Source: an uncultured Alistipes sp.
Lineage (GTDB): Bacteria > Bacteroidota > Bacteroidia > Bacteroidales > Rikenellaceae
Length of the DNA stretch: 43,494 nucleotides
Assembly: GCA_937899895.1 (NCBI GenBank)
Contig: CALBQR010000040.1
Location: 1-43,494, forward strand
Reading direction: 5' to 3'
Every line of letters starts with the position of its first letter. The first letter of the stretch is position 1. Below the pieces are notes generated by a model that did no database searches, was not told the DNA's origin, and saw nothing but the letters and a program-made list of their open reading frames with translations. Below are positions 15,104 through 23,848 of the stretch, piece by piece. Both the position numbers and the translations under genes were made by a program.

Positions 15104-16762
15104 CTATTTCGCATCAAGCAGGCACTTGGCCTGTTCAATGGCGGCCGAAGTAACGGTCGAGCCACTGAGCATTTTGGCGATCTCATCGACGCGCTCACGA
15201 GCCGACAACTGACGAATCGAGGTCATTGCTCCGAGCAGAGTACCCTCCTTATAGACAACGAAATGGGTTTTACCCTTCGACGCTACCTGCGGCAGGTGCG
15301 TGATATTTATCACCTGCATCGACTGCGAAAGTTTCGAGATAATGCGGCCCATCGCATCGGCAATCTGACCCGAAACGCCCGTATCGATCTCATCGAAAAT
15401 GATGGTCGGCAGTCGCATCGAGCGTGCCACCAAGGCCTTCAACGCCAACATCACACGCGAAATCTCACCACCCGACGCAATCTTCTCGACGGGTTGAGGT
15501 GCAATGCCCGCATTGGCCGTAAAGAGGAACGACACGCGGTCGCGACCCGTCGGCAACAACTCATCCTGCGCCGCCACTTCGACCGTAAAGCGAGCCGACG
15601 GCATACCCAATTCGGCCAGTGTCGCACTCAATGTAGCGTCAATCGCAGGCACCGCCTTCGTGCGTGCAGCGTGGATCTCATCGGCACGGCGAAGAGCCTC
15701 GGTGTGCAGTTCGTCAATACGTTGTTCGAGCGAGGCAATACGTTCATCGCCCGATGTAATCGTCTGCAATTGAGCAGAATACTTATCACGCAAGGCGATC
15801 AACTCGGTCTCGGTCGTAACGCGATGTTTTTGTTGAAGCGAATATATCAGATCAATTCGAGCCACCACTTGCGCCAAGCGTTCAGGGTCAGCGTCAATGC
15901 GTTCTGCGGCCGATGCCAACTCTGCCGAGACATCCTTCAAATCGAGCAGAGCCGAATGAACACGCTCGAAAAGTTCGCCCGCAGGGGCGTAGTTCGTTGC
16001 CACACCCGACATCGCTTGCTCGATCGTTTTCAGTTGCAGCAACACGCCCATCTGCTCATCGTCTAACGCATTACGCGACGCGACAATCGCCTCGCCAATA
16101 GCATCAGCATTAGCCAGAACACTCTGCTCGGCCTCGATACGCGCCAGCTCGCCCTCACGCAGATTTGCCGCTGTAAGTTCCTCAACCTGAAAGCGAATCC
16201 ACTCCTCATCACGACGATTGCGCTCGGCCTCGGCGCGCAGTTGAGCCAACTCTCGCTCGGCCGCCTGCAACTCATCATACGCCTTGCGATACTCCCCCAC
16301 TTGCGCCCCACAACCAGCTATTCGATCGACCACGCCGATGCGGAATTTATCGTCTGAAAGTATCAAATTGCGATGTTGCGAATGGATATCGACCAAGCGC
16401 ACACCCAACTCACGCAACACGCTCTGGCCTACGGGAAGATCATTCACATACGAGCGCGATTTACCCGCAGGGGTAATCACACGACGAATGGTCAGCGAGG
16501 GGTCATAGTCAAGGTCGTTCTCATCGAAAAACTCTTCCAAACCGTAGCCCTCGACATCGAACACGCCCTCGATCACGCAGTTACGACTCTCGTCGCGCAT
16601 AGCCCCGCCCTCGGCTTTATTGCCAAGCAGCAGACCGAGCGCACCGAGCAAGATCGACTTACCGGCACCCGTCTGACCCGTGATGATATTGAGCGAGCGA
16701 TCGAGCTCCATTTCGAGGCGATCGATCAACACATAATTTTCAACCGTGAGCGTTCGTAACAT
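15104..16762 (-). CDS. recN: DNA repair protein RecN
   Basis: This 552-residue SMC-like ATPase helps repair double-strand breaks by holding DNA ends or sister chromatids together in the cytoplasm. Walker A is GQTGAGKS near residue 30 and the N-terminal head includes LLLGNKAEGG. The central region is a long coiled coil rich in Glu/Arg/Ala (about 150-375). The C-terminal head has the signature KIASGGEISRVMLALKAL and Walker B TIIFDEIDTGVSG. The length is normal and both ends look intact. Its last 444 bp are duplicated at 7416-7859. The start MLRTLTVENYVLIDR fits the family. Confidence 0.97.
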   Translation of the reverse strand: MLRTLTVENYVLIDRLEMELDRSLNIITGQTGAGKSILLGALGLLLGNKAEGGAMRDESRNCVIEGVFDVEGYGLEEFFDENDLDYDPSLTIRRVITPAGKSRSYVNDLPVGQSVLRELGVRLVDIHSQHRNLILSDDKFRIGVVDRIAGCGAQVGEYRKAYDELQAAERELAQLRAEAERNRRDEEWIRFQVEELTAANLREGELARIEAEQSVLANADAIGEAIVASRNALDDEQMGVLLQLKTIEQAMSGVATNYAPAGELFERVHSALLDLKDVSAELASAAERIDADPERLAQVVARIDLIYSLQQKHRVTTETELIALRDKYSAQLQTITSGDERIASLEQRIDELHTEALRRADEIHAARTKAVPAIDATLSATLAELGMPSARFTVEVAAQDELLPTGRDRVSFLFTANAGIAPQPVEKIASGGEISRVMLALKALVARSMRLPTIIFDEIDTGVSGQIADAMGRIISKLSQSMQVINITHLPQVASKGKTHFVVYKEGTLLGAMTSIRQLSARERVDEIAKMLSGSTVTSAAIEQAKCLLDAK

Positions 16763-16791
16763 TTTCGTGCGCTAAAATTAATTCTAAAGTT

Positions 16792-16799
16792 CAAAATTA
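16792..16799 (-). promoter_or_regulatory. Probable -7 element of recN
   Basis: TAATTTTG on the minus strand lies about 30 nt upstream of the recN start. The -33 element is weak. Confidence 0.4.
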
Positions 16800-16874
16800 C
16801 ACATAATTTTCAGAACTGCCACCCGTTTTCAACAGAAATTTCACTCTCGCGAGCTCTGCTCGATAGATTTTGAG

Positions 16875-16882
16875 TATATTTG
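16875..16882 (+). promoter_or_regulatory. -7 element of the BASS transporter gene
   Basis: TATATTTG matches TAnnTTTG, 24 nt before the ATG at 16907. The -33 element is weak. Confidence 0.5.
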
Positions 16883-16906
16883 CCACATTAAATATTGCCG
16901 AATCGA

Positions 16907-17758
16907 ATGAATACTATTTGGATTGTAATGCCCATACTTATCGTGCTGATGTTTCAGCTCGGTATCGAGATCGACCGACACGCCTTTGTCGAGATGGCTC
17001 GCAAGCCGCAAGCCGTCTTGGCGGGTCTTATCGGACAGCTTATTGCGCTGCCGCTCATCGCTTTGGCATTGGGTTTGATCTTTAACCTGCCGCCAATCTA
17101 CTTTATGGGTCTGGTGCTGATTGCCTGCTGCCCCGGCGGAAGTTCGTCGAATGTCTTCTCGATGTTGGCAAAGGGCGATGTGGCTCTATCGGTTACACTG
17201 ACCGCATTGAGTAGCATAATTACACTCTTCACTATTCCGTTTGTAATGGAGGCCGCGGCCGCTTTGGCTTCGGCCCAAATGGGTGTAGAGATCGAGCTAC
17301 CGATTGGTAAACTATTGATACAGAATATCGTACTGATGTTTTTCCCGATGGCTCTCGGTGCCCTTTTCCGCACATTGTGGCCCGTAGCTGCAACAAAGGT
17401 GCAAGCGGTACTGAAACGATTTGCATTTCCTGCGCTGATTATCTTGATAACCATATTTTTCGCACAACATTTCGATACGATTATCGCAAATATCGGACAG
17501 TTGGGCGCAATCGTTGCGGCATTGATTCTGTTGGCAATGGGCGCAGGATTGTTGCTTGTAAAGATCTTTAAGCTACGCGAGGCGGCTCGACGCACGATAA
17601 TTATCGAGGTCGGTATGCAGAATGCGGCACAGGCAATCGCCGTTGCCACTTCGCCATTGATTTTCAATAGCGTAGAGATGGCAATCCCCGCGATTATCTA
17701 CTCTCTGCTGATGAATGTGATTCTGCTCGGCTACCTTAAAATATTTTGTCGAGATTAG
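16907..17758 (+). CDS. Bile acid:sodium symporter (BASS) family transporter
   Basis: This 283-residue inner-membrane protein has nine or ten hydrophobic segments. Recognisable family features are the N-terminal MFQLGIEIDRHAF segment, the discontinuous-helix motif CCPGGSSSNVFSMLAKGD near residues 75-90, and EVGMQNAAQAIAVAT near 235, matching the glutamate-containing second crossover of BASS/ASBT folds. Members carry bile acids, pantoate, pyruvate or other organic anions with sodium, and the substrate cannot be read from the sequence. I chose the second in-frame start (MNTIWIVMP), which sits 24 nt after a TATATTTG element. The gene ends just before the uvrB promoter. Confidence 0.88.
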   Translation: MNTIWIVMPILIVLMFQLGIEIDRHAFVEMARKPQAVLAGLIGQLIALPLIALALGLIFNLPPIYFMGLVLIACCPGGSSSNVFSMLAKGDVALSVTLTALSSIITLFTIPFVMEAAAALASAQMGVEIELPIGKLLIQNIVLMFFPMALGALFRTLWPVAATKVQAVLKRFAFPALIILITIFFAQHFDTIIANIGQLGAIVAALILLAMGAGLLLVKIFKLREAARRTIIIEVGMQNAAQAIAVATSPLIFNSVEMAIPAIIYSLLMNVILLGYLKIFCRD

Positions 17759-17759
17759 C

Positions 17760-17791
17760 GTTGATATTTTCACGTAGAATCCTTACCTTTG
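17760..17791 (+). promoter_or_regulatory. uvrB promoter giving an almost leaderless mRNA
   Basis: GTTG (17760-17763), a 20-bp spacer and TACCTTTG (17784-17791). The ATG at 17798 is only 6 nt past the -7 element, so transcription should begin at or next to the start codon. Confidence 0.65.
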
Positions 17792-17797
17792 TGGATT

Positions 17798-19849
17798 ATG
17801 GACTTCGAATTGATATCGGATTATCAGCCAATGGGCGACCAGCCCGAAGCAATTGCCGAATTGGTACGCTCGATTCGCACACACAGCCGCCACAATACGC
17901 TGTTAGGTGTAACGGGATCGGGTAAGACCTTTACGGTGGCAAATGTCATTGCCGAGCTGAACCGTCCGACACTCGTTTTAAGCCATAACAAAACACTCGC
18001 GGCACAGCTCTACGGAGAGTTCAAAAATTTCTTCCCGAACAATGCGGTCGAGTACTTTGTATCGTACTACGACTACTATCAGCCCGAAGCATATCTCCCC
18101 TCGACCGACACCTACATCGAAAAGGATCTGTCGATCAACGACGAGATCGAAAAGATGCGTTTGAGTGCCACCTCGGCACTGCTGAGCGGTCGCCGCGATG
18201 TGATTGTCGTTTCGAGTGTTTCGTGCCTTTACGGCATCGGTAATCCCGCCGATTTTCACGCCACGTCGGTACATATCCGAACGGGCGAGGTCATCAGCCG
18301 CAAGGTATTCCTCTATAAGTTGGTCGAAGCCCTATATACACGTACCGAAACGGTTTTAACGCCTTCGACATTCCGCGTAAATGGCGATGTGATCGACATT
18401 ATGCAGGCCTTTGGCGATACGACAATTCGCGTAATGTTCTTCGACGACGAGATCGAACAGATTCAGCGTATCGACGCAGCAAGTGGCCAGCGTCTCGAAA
18501 CACTCGACAGCGCGACGATCTTCCCTGCCAATCTTTTCGTTACGACAAAGGAGCGCATAGATGCCGCCGTAAAGCAGATACAACTCGATTTAGGTCAGCG
18601 TATTTCGTTCTTCGAGCGCGAAGGTCGCGCAGTCGAGGCGCAGCGAATCAAGCAGCGTGTCGAATACGACTTGGAGATGATTAAGGAGTTGGGCTATTGT
18701 TCGGGTATCGAGAACTATTCGCGTTATTTCGATGGCCGTAGCGAGGGCAGTCGCCCCTTCTGTCTACTCGACTACTTTCCGAAAGATTACCTGATGGTGA
18801 TCGACGAGAGCCACGTAACACTGCCGCAGGTACGCGCAATGTATGGCGGCGACCGCGCCCGCAAGGTCAATCTTGTCGAGTATGGATTCCGTCTGCCTGC
18901 CGCTATCGACAATCGCCCGTTGCGTTTTGAGGAGTTCGAATCGCTGGTCGGCACGTCGATATATGTCAGTGCGACACCGGCTGACTACGAGTTGATTAAG
19001 AGTGAGGGTGCTGTGGTCGAGCAGTTGATTCGCCCGACAGGTTTGGTCGATCCGCCATTGCAGGTTAAGGTTACCGACAACCAGATTGACGATTTGATGG
19101 AGGAAATTGACGCACGTGTGCGTCGTGGCGACAAGGTGCTCGTTACAACGCTCACCAAGCGAATGGCCGAGGAGCTGTCGCGCTACTTCGACCGCGTAGG
19201 TGTGCGCAACCGATATATCCACTCCGACATCGAGACGCTCGAACGAGTGCAGATTCTCGATGATCTGCGAGCAGGATCATTCGACGTGCTGGTCGGAGTC
19301 AATCTGCTACGCGAAGGTTTGGATCTGCCCGAAGTCGGGCTGGTTGCAATTATGGATGCCGACAAGGAGGGATTCCTGCGCAACGTGCGTTCAATCACAC
19401 AGATAGCAGGTCGCGCCGCTCGCCACGCACAGGGCAATGTAATTATGTATGCCGAGCGTTGCACCGATTCGATGCGTCTGGCAATCGAGGAGAGCAACCG
19501 TCGCCGCGAGAAACAGCTCACATTCAATATCGAAAATCAGATGTTGCCCCGTCAGGCACAAAAGAGTGGCACCGGCAGAAACAATCTGCTCGAATTGGCA
19601 GCGGTCGAGAGCGAGGGCGCAACAGCAAAATATACACCGCTCGAAACGCTCGTGGCCCCCATTGCGGCCGATGTACGTGCCGACTACAAGGCGACGGGTA
19701 CGACCACCGAGGGCGATACGCTCGATGTGGCAATTGCAACAGCCCGCGAGCAGATGGAGCGCGCAGCCAAAGAGTTGGACTTTATGGCTGCGGCAAAATT
19801 CCGCGATTTGATGTACGAATTGCAACGACGAAAGGAGGAACAAAAATGA
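17798..19849 (+). CDS. uvrB: Excinuclease ABC subunit B
   Basis: This 683-residue damage-verification subunit of nucleotide excision repair accepts damaged DNA from UvrA and then recruits UvrC. Walker A is GVTGSGKTFT near residue 40, the beta-hairpin that probes DNA is SYYDYYQPEAYLP near 92, the DEXH-type box is DESH near 340, and helicase motifs V/VI are VGVNLLREGLDLPE and TQIAGRAAR. The C-terminal UVR domain (about 640-680) ends in ELDFMAAAKFRDLMYEL. I start at MDFELISDYQP because the in-frame codon at 17789 overlaps the -7 element. It overlaps the next gene by 4 nt. Confidence 0.97.
   Translation: MDFELISDYQPMGDQPEAIAELVRSIRTHSRHNTLLGVTGSGKTFTVANVIAELNRPTLVLSHNKTLAAQLYGEFKNFFPNNAVEYFVSYYDYYQPEAYLPSTDTYIEKDLSINDEIEKMRLSATSALLSGRRDVIVVSSVSCLYGIGNPADFHATSVHIRTGEVISRKVFLYKLVEALYTRTETVLTPSTFRVNGDVIDIMQAFGDTTIRVMFFDDEIEQIQRIDAASGQRLETLDSATIFPANLFVTTKERIDAAVKQIQLDLGQRISFFEREGRAVEAQRIKQRVEYDLEMIKELGYCSGIENYSRYFDGRSEGSRPFCLLDYFPKDYLMVIDESHVTLPQVRAMYGGDRARKVNLVEYGFRLPAAIDNRPLRFEEFESLVGTSIYVSATPADYELIKSEGAVVEQLIRPTGLVDPPLQVKVTDNQIDDLMEEIDARVRRGDKVLVTTLTKRMAEELSRYFDRVGVRNRYIHSDIETLERVQILDDLRAGSFDVLVGVNLLREGLDLPEVGLVAIMDADKEGFLRNVRSITQIAGRAARHAQGNVIMYAERCTDSMRLAIEESNRRREKQLTFNIENQMLPRQAQKSGTGRNNLLELAAVESEGATAKYTPLETLVAPIAADVRADYKATGTTTEGDTLDVAIATAREQMERAAKELDFMAAAKFRDLMYELQRRKEEQK
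19831..19838 (+). promoter_or_regulatory. Unusual strong Shine-Dalgarno site
   Basis: AAAGGAGG lies inside the last codons of uvrB, 7 nt before the ATG at 19846. Most genes here have no such site, so it supports this start and efficient reinitiation. Confidence 0.65.
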
Positions 19850-20337
19850 GATTAGCCGAGATGATCGGTCGTGCGATCGATCTGTTTTATATACCGCCAT
19901 TTACGCGCCTTGTATCGCGCGAAACATTCCGCTACGGAGCGTGCGGAGCCGCCAATATGGTGCTCGATTTGGTGCTCTATTACCTTATCTATCACTATGT
20001 TGTCGCCGAGCGTTTTATTGACTTGGGGGTGGTCGTTATGTCGCCCCATATTGCATCGCTCTGCGTGGTCTTCCCGATCACGTTTTTCAACGGATTCTGG
20101 CTCAACCGCAACGTGGCATTCCGTCGCTCGACACTGCCGCAAGGTCGTCAGTTGTGGCGTTATGCTCTCTCGGTCGGTGGCTCGATACTGCTCAACTACG
20201 TATGTATGAAACTATTGGTCGAGCAGGCAGGCGTATGGGCCACCCCCGCCAAAGCCATCACAACCGTTATTTCGGTAGCTTACAGCTACTTGGCAGCGCG
20301 ATATTACTCATTCCGCACAAATTCAAGCAAAGAATAG
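19846..20337 (+). CDS. GtrA-like membrane protein
   Basis: This 163-residue protein has four likely membrane helices: GAANMVLDLVLYYLIYHYVV, PHIASLCVVFPITFFNGFWL, LSVGGSILLNYVCMKLL and AITTVISVAYSYLAARYY. The motif FRYGACGAANMVLDL and the end YLAARYYSFR are typical of the GtrA family (PF04138 type), thought to flip or carry lipid-linked sugars across the inner membrane in polysaccharide modification. The start ATG overlaps the uvrB stop (ATGA), so the two are translationally coupled despite unrelated functions. No glycosyltransferase partner lies nearby, so its precise role is open. Confidence 0.85.
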   Translation: MRLAEMIGRAIDLFYIPPFTRLVSRETFRYGACGAANMVLDLVLYYLIYHYVVAERFIDLGVVVMSPHIASLCVVFPITFFNGFWLNRNVAFRRSTLPQGRQLWRYALSVGGSILLNYVCMKLLVEQAGVWATPAKAITTVISVAYSYLAARYYSFRTNSSKE

Positions 20338-20358
20338 CCGCAGAAAGAAAAAAATCAT

Positions 20359-20366
20359 TACCTTTG
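20359..20366 (+). promoter_or_regulatory. -7 element of dnaG, close to the start codon
   Basis: TACCTTTG is followed by 7 nt and then the dnaG ATG at 20374, the same layout as uvrB, predicting a leaderless or nearly leaderless mRNA. Confidence 0.6.
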
Positions 20367-20373
20367 TCTTTCT

Positions 20374-22332
20374 ATGATTGACCGCGCCACGATAGATCGA
20401 ATTTACGCTACCGCCGACATTGTCGAGGTGATTAGCGACTACGTTACGCTCCGCAAAGCAGGCGTCAACTATCAGGCGTGCTGTCCGTTCCATAACGAAA
20501 AGACCCCATCGTTTGTCGTTTCGCCATCGAAAGGTGTATATAAATGTTTCGGTTGCGGTAAGGGTGGCAATGCCATTACTTTCATAATGGAATATGAAAG
20601 TTTGAGCTATGTCGAGGCTCTGAAAACCGTTGCCCGCAAGTATGGCATCGAGATTCAGGAGCGCGAGATGACCAACGAGGACAAGGAGCGCGAGAACCGC
20701 CGCGAGAGTATGATGGCGGTCAATGACTTCGCAGCCAAGTACTTCGTCAATGAGATGACACGCACCGACGAGGGTCGCAGTGTAGCCCTCTCATATCTGC
20801 GTGGGCGAGGTATTTCCGACGAGATGATTGCCCGATTCCAGCTCGGCTATTGTCCTTCGGGTGGCGACAAATTTTCGCGCGATGCGATGGCGAAGGGCTA
20901 CAAGGAGGAGTTTTTAGTCGATACGGGTCTTACTATCAAGCGCGAGACGGGTGATTACTACGATCGTTTCTGCGGACGTGTGATCTTCCCCGTACATACG
21001 GTCAGCGGTCGCGTTACGGCCTTTGGCGGTCGTACGATGCGCACCGACAAGAATGTCGCAAAGTATGTCAATTCGCCTGAAAGCGAAGTATATAGCAAAA
21101 AGAATGTCCTCTATGGACTATTCTTTGCGAAGAAGGCCATCCAGCAGCAGGATTGTGCCATTATGGTCGAGGGTTACCTCGATGTTATCTCGATGCATCA
21201 GTCGGGTATCGAGAATGTCGTCGCATCGTCGGGCACCTCACTGACGGTCGAGCAGATACAGCTAATCAAGCGTTTTACGCGCAATATGACCGTCATCTAT
21301 GATGGCGACGCAGCGGGTATCAAGGCTTCGTTACGCGGTATTGATATGATTCTGCGCGAGGGTATGAACGTGCGCGTGGTGCAGTTGCCCGAAGATGACG
21401 ACCCCGACACATTTGCACGTCGCCACTCGTCGGAGCAGCTCAAAGCCTATATAGCCGACAACGCGCGCGACTTTATCACCTTCAAAGCCAACCTGTTGAT
21501 GGCCGAGGCGGCAGGTGATCCGATCAAGCGTTCGGCTCTTATTGCCGACATTGTAACCTCAATTGCGCAGATTCCCGACCCCATTCCGCGCGCAGTATAT
21601 GTCAAGGAGTGCGCCGAGTTGATGCAGATCGACGAGCAGGTGCTGTTGGGTGAAGTGGCTCGCAAGCGCATCGCCTCGAACAACGATAAAGAGGCGAGCG
21701 AATTTATCCGCCGCCAGCAGAGTATCATCCGCGAGCAACAGAGCACGACACGTCACTATCAGGGCGAGGTTGGCAGTAGCGTAGAGGCTTTGGAGCGTGA
21801 GTTGAGCAAGTATCTGATTAAGTATGGTCATTGCGATTTCGATTTCAGAGAGGGGCGCGAGGTCGTTCGTCTGAATGTCGCCGAGACCATTCTCTCGGAC
21901 CTTGAAAACAATGAATTGGAGTTCCGCACTCCCGTGTATCATAATATTTTACAGACCTACCGCACGTTGTTCAACACCGACGAGCCGAACATCGAAGTTC
22001 CCCAATACCACTTTATCAACCACCCCGATCCGGAGGTGTGCAAGGTGGCGGTTGATCTCTACACGTCGGAGGAGAACTACGTCGCAAGTAAGATTTGGGA
22101 GAAGCACGATATGGTCGTCGAAAGCGAGGAGGAGCGATTGAGTACCGCCGTTCCGCGCGCCGTAATTCTCTACAAGGCCGCGGTTATCAAGTCGATTATC
22201 TCGGAGTTGATGGAGTCGCTCAAAGAGGAGGGCAAGAGCGAAGAGGAGCAAACCTTCCTATTAAGTAAAATCTCGCTCCTCAATGACGAACGTCGCAAGA
22301 TCTCCGATCAGCTCGACCGCACGGTGCTGTAA
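20374..22332 (+). CDS. dnaG: DNA primase
   Basis: This 652-residue enzyme makes the RNA primers for chromosome replication and works with the DnaB helicase. The N-terminal zinc ribbon has C..H..C..C in CCPFHNEKTPSFVVSPSKG followed by YKCFGCGKGG (about residues 35-65). The catalytic core has the RNA-polymerase-like basic region and the TOPRIM motifs MVEGYLDVISMHQSG (about 265-280) and VIYDGDAAGIKA. The C-terminal 200 residues are the helicase-binding region, acidic and variable as usual. The start MIDRATIDRIYATADIVEVI is typical. It has its own promoter and a strong terminator. Confidence 0.97.
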   Translation: MIDRATIDRIYATADIVEVISDYVTLRKAGVNYQACCPFHNEKTPSFVVSPSKGVYKCFGCGKGGNAITFIMEYESLSYVEALKTVARKYGIEIQEREMTNEDKERENRRESMMAVNDFAAKYFVNEMTRTDEGRSVALSYLRGRGISDEMIARFQLGYCPSGGDKFSRDAMAKGYKEEFLVDTGLTIKRETGDYYDRFCGRVIFPVHTVSGRVTAFGGRTMRTDKNVAKYVNSPESEVYSKKNVLYGLFFAKKAIQQQDCAIMVEGYLDVISMHQSGIENVVASSGTSLTVEQIQLIKRFTRNMTVIYDGDAAGIKASLRGIDMILREGMNVRVVQLPEDDDPDTFARRHSSEQLKAYIADNARDFITFKANLLMAEAAGDPIKRSALIADIVTSIAQIPDPIPRAVYVKECAELMQIDEQVLLGEVARKRIASNNDKEASEFIRRQQSIIREQQSTTRHYQGEVGSSVEALERELSKYLIKYGHCDFDFREGREVVRLNVAETILSDLENNELEFRTPVYHNILQTYRTLFNTDEPNIEVPQYHFINHPDPEVCKVAVDLYTSEENYVASKIWEKHDMVVESEEERLSTAVPRAVILYKAAVIKSIISELMESLKEEGKSEEEQTFLLSKISLLNDERRKISDQLDRTVL

Positions 22333-22343
22333 TTCAATCAAGC

Positions 22344-22392
22344 AAAAAACAGATAGCCTCTCTGACCATATTGCAGAGAGGCTATCTGTTTT
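22344..22392. terminator. Bidirectional terminator between dnaG and the glycosylase gene
   Basis: ACAGATAGCCTCTCTG (22349-22364) pairs perfectly with CAGAGAGGCTATCTGT (22374-22389). A run on the left and T run on the right serve both directions. Confidence 0.9.
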
Positions 22393-22411
22393 CATTGGGA
22401 TACGACCTATT

Positions 22412-22993
22412 TTATAGGTATCCCTCCTCGCTAAACATCTGCTTATAGATTTCGGCCTTCGCTTCAAGGCGCAACGGATAGGCTCGCGACGACGAGGGCA
22501 TACGCCAAAAGCGCAATCGCCGCTCCCCGATCGCCACTTCCGACCAACCGCCAACAGCTGGCGCCACACATCCGAAATGCTCGACAATCAGATCCGTCGC
22601 CTTCTGCCCCGTTGTTACAATCGCCTTACACGCAGGGATTTGTGCGAGCAAAGCTCGGACATCGGTCGGCGTAACAACTTCGAGAAAACGATCCGAGGCG
22701 TTATCCATCAATCGGCGCACCTCACTCGCAGTATCGTACAAAGCAATGCCCCGCTCGGTACAAAATTGCACAATGCGCTCACGATCAAATCGCTTCTCGC
22801 CTTCGAGCTCAAAATGTCGGCGATCGGCAAAGAATATATGGCCCATAATACGCCACATATCGTTTGTCCAATTGGGATAGAACCACTCCATCGACCACCT
22901 TTTACGTTGTGGCGGGAAGCTACCCAACATCAGAACCTGCGCCCCTATCGGAAGGAACGGATCAAGCGGATGTCGCTCGGTAGGGATCGTCAT
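22412..22993 (-). CDS. Uracil-DNA glycosylase superfamily protein
   Basis: This 193-residue cytoplasmic protein has the fold signatures of the UDG superfamily: an early GSFPP motif in VLMLGSFPPQRKRW (about residue 22) and a late RMPSSSRAYPLRLEAK (about 164) at the position of the DNA-intercalation motif. The pattern, with WYPNWTND-like aromatic residues after the first motif, is closest to the hypoxanthine-DNA-glycosylase-like branch, as recalled. Such enzymes remove deaminated bases and start base excision repair. It is the last gene of a leftward run after aroB and the PIG-L gene (56-bp gap). The exact subfamily and substrate are uncertain. Confidence 0.8.
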   Translation of the reverse strand: MTIPTERHPLDPFLPIGAQVLMLGSFPPQRKRWSMEWFYPNWTNDMWRIMGHIFFADRRHFELEGEKRFDRERIVQFCTERGIALYDTASEVRRLMDNASDRFLEVVTPTDVRALLAQIPACKAIVTTGQKATDLIVEHFGCVAPAVGGWSEVAIGERRLRFWRMPSSSRAYPLRLEAKAEIYKQMFSEEGYL

Positions 22994-23049
22994 AACTAAC
23001 TGATTAAGACCATTCAGGCTGCAAACTTATCACTCCGTGCGCGAACTCT

Positions 23050-23832
23050 CTACTCCTCCTTCGGCGAGGGGAACAGATCGTTGTTGCTACGGCGCAGGTG
23101 AACGAACGCCTCGGCACGATCGCAATGAAACTCGCGACCACGGAAACGCTCCATATCGCCGTGCCACTCGTAGATGTCGTCCATACCCTGACTCACGTGG
23201 CAATTGCAAGCACGACGCTTCTGCTCAGCGACATCAGAGATATCGACCCAATCGGTCGGTGCAAAGCACTGCGACTGCATACCGCTCATCGCCTCGCAAT
23301 AGAACAACTCGAAGTTGTAACCCAGACGACGCCAAGCGTCATAGACCAATAGCGAGCATACACGATGGTCGGGGTGCGAGTCGATCGGCCAATGGGTGAA
23401 AACGATATCGGGAGCCTCAGCCGCAATCAATTCGCGCATCTCGACATAACGAGCCATGTTGATCTCGGCATCGCCATCAATTTGGGTCATAAAGATTGGA
23501 CGCACGTCCAGAATTTCGCACGCTGCCTTAGCCTCAGGAACACGAATCGCAGCTGCCTCATCGAGCGTCTTACCAACGATACCACGCTCGCCCTTAGTCA
23601 TATAGACCGACACCACATCGTAGCCCGCCTTACGCAACTGAATCATCGTACCTCCGCAGCAAGTTTCGGGATCGTCGGGATGCGCGCCGATAATCAGAGC
23701 CTTCGGGCGACGCGATCGCTTGTTAGCTTTTTTCTCTTCGGCACCTGTTTCAGCAGCCAAAACCGACGGACCGAGCAGTGCTGTTCCGAGCAGAGCAGTA
23801 CCCGTCATCTTCAACATTTTACGTCTATCCAT
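23050..23832 (-). CDS. PIG-L (LmbE) family deacetylase with Tat-like signal
   Basis: This 260-residue protein belongs to the zinc-dependent N-acetylglucosaminyl deacetylase family. Metal-binding motifs are GAHPDDPE (about residues 49-56) and SHPDHRV (about 154). The N-terminus MDRRKMLKMTGTALLGTALL has a twin Arg and KMLK-like core followed by a hydrophobic stretch and an Ala-rich end (VLAAE), consistent with a Tat signal and activity outside the cytoplasm. A Lys/Arg-rich linker follows. Family members deacetylate sugar conjugates such as GlcNAc-inositol or chitooligosaccharides; the substrate here is unknown. It lies 16 bp after aroB and probably shares its transcript. Confidence 0.88.
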   Translation of the reverse strand: MDRRKMLKMTGTALLGTALLGPSVLAAETGAEEKKANKRSRRPKALIIGAHPDDPETCCGGTMIQLRKAGYDVVSVYMTKGERGIVGKTLDEAAAIRVPEAKAACEILDVRPIFMTQIDGDAEINMARYVEMRELIAAEAPDIVFTHWPIDSHPDHRVCSLLVYDAWRRLGYNFELFYCEAMSGMQSQCFAPTDWVDISDVAEQKRRACNCHVSQGMDDIYEWHGDMERFRGREFHCDRAEAFVHLRRSNNDLFPSPKEE

Positions 23833-23848
23833 AATGCTTTTATTTTAA

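Noticed and set aside
15002..16066. Open frame of 354 codons antisense to recN
   Set aside because: Shadow; it crosses the terminator at 15005-15047 and has Arg/His/Cys-rich composition.
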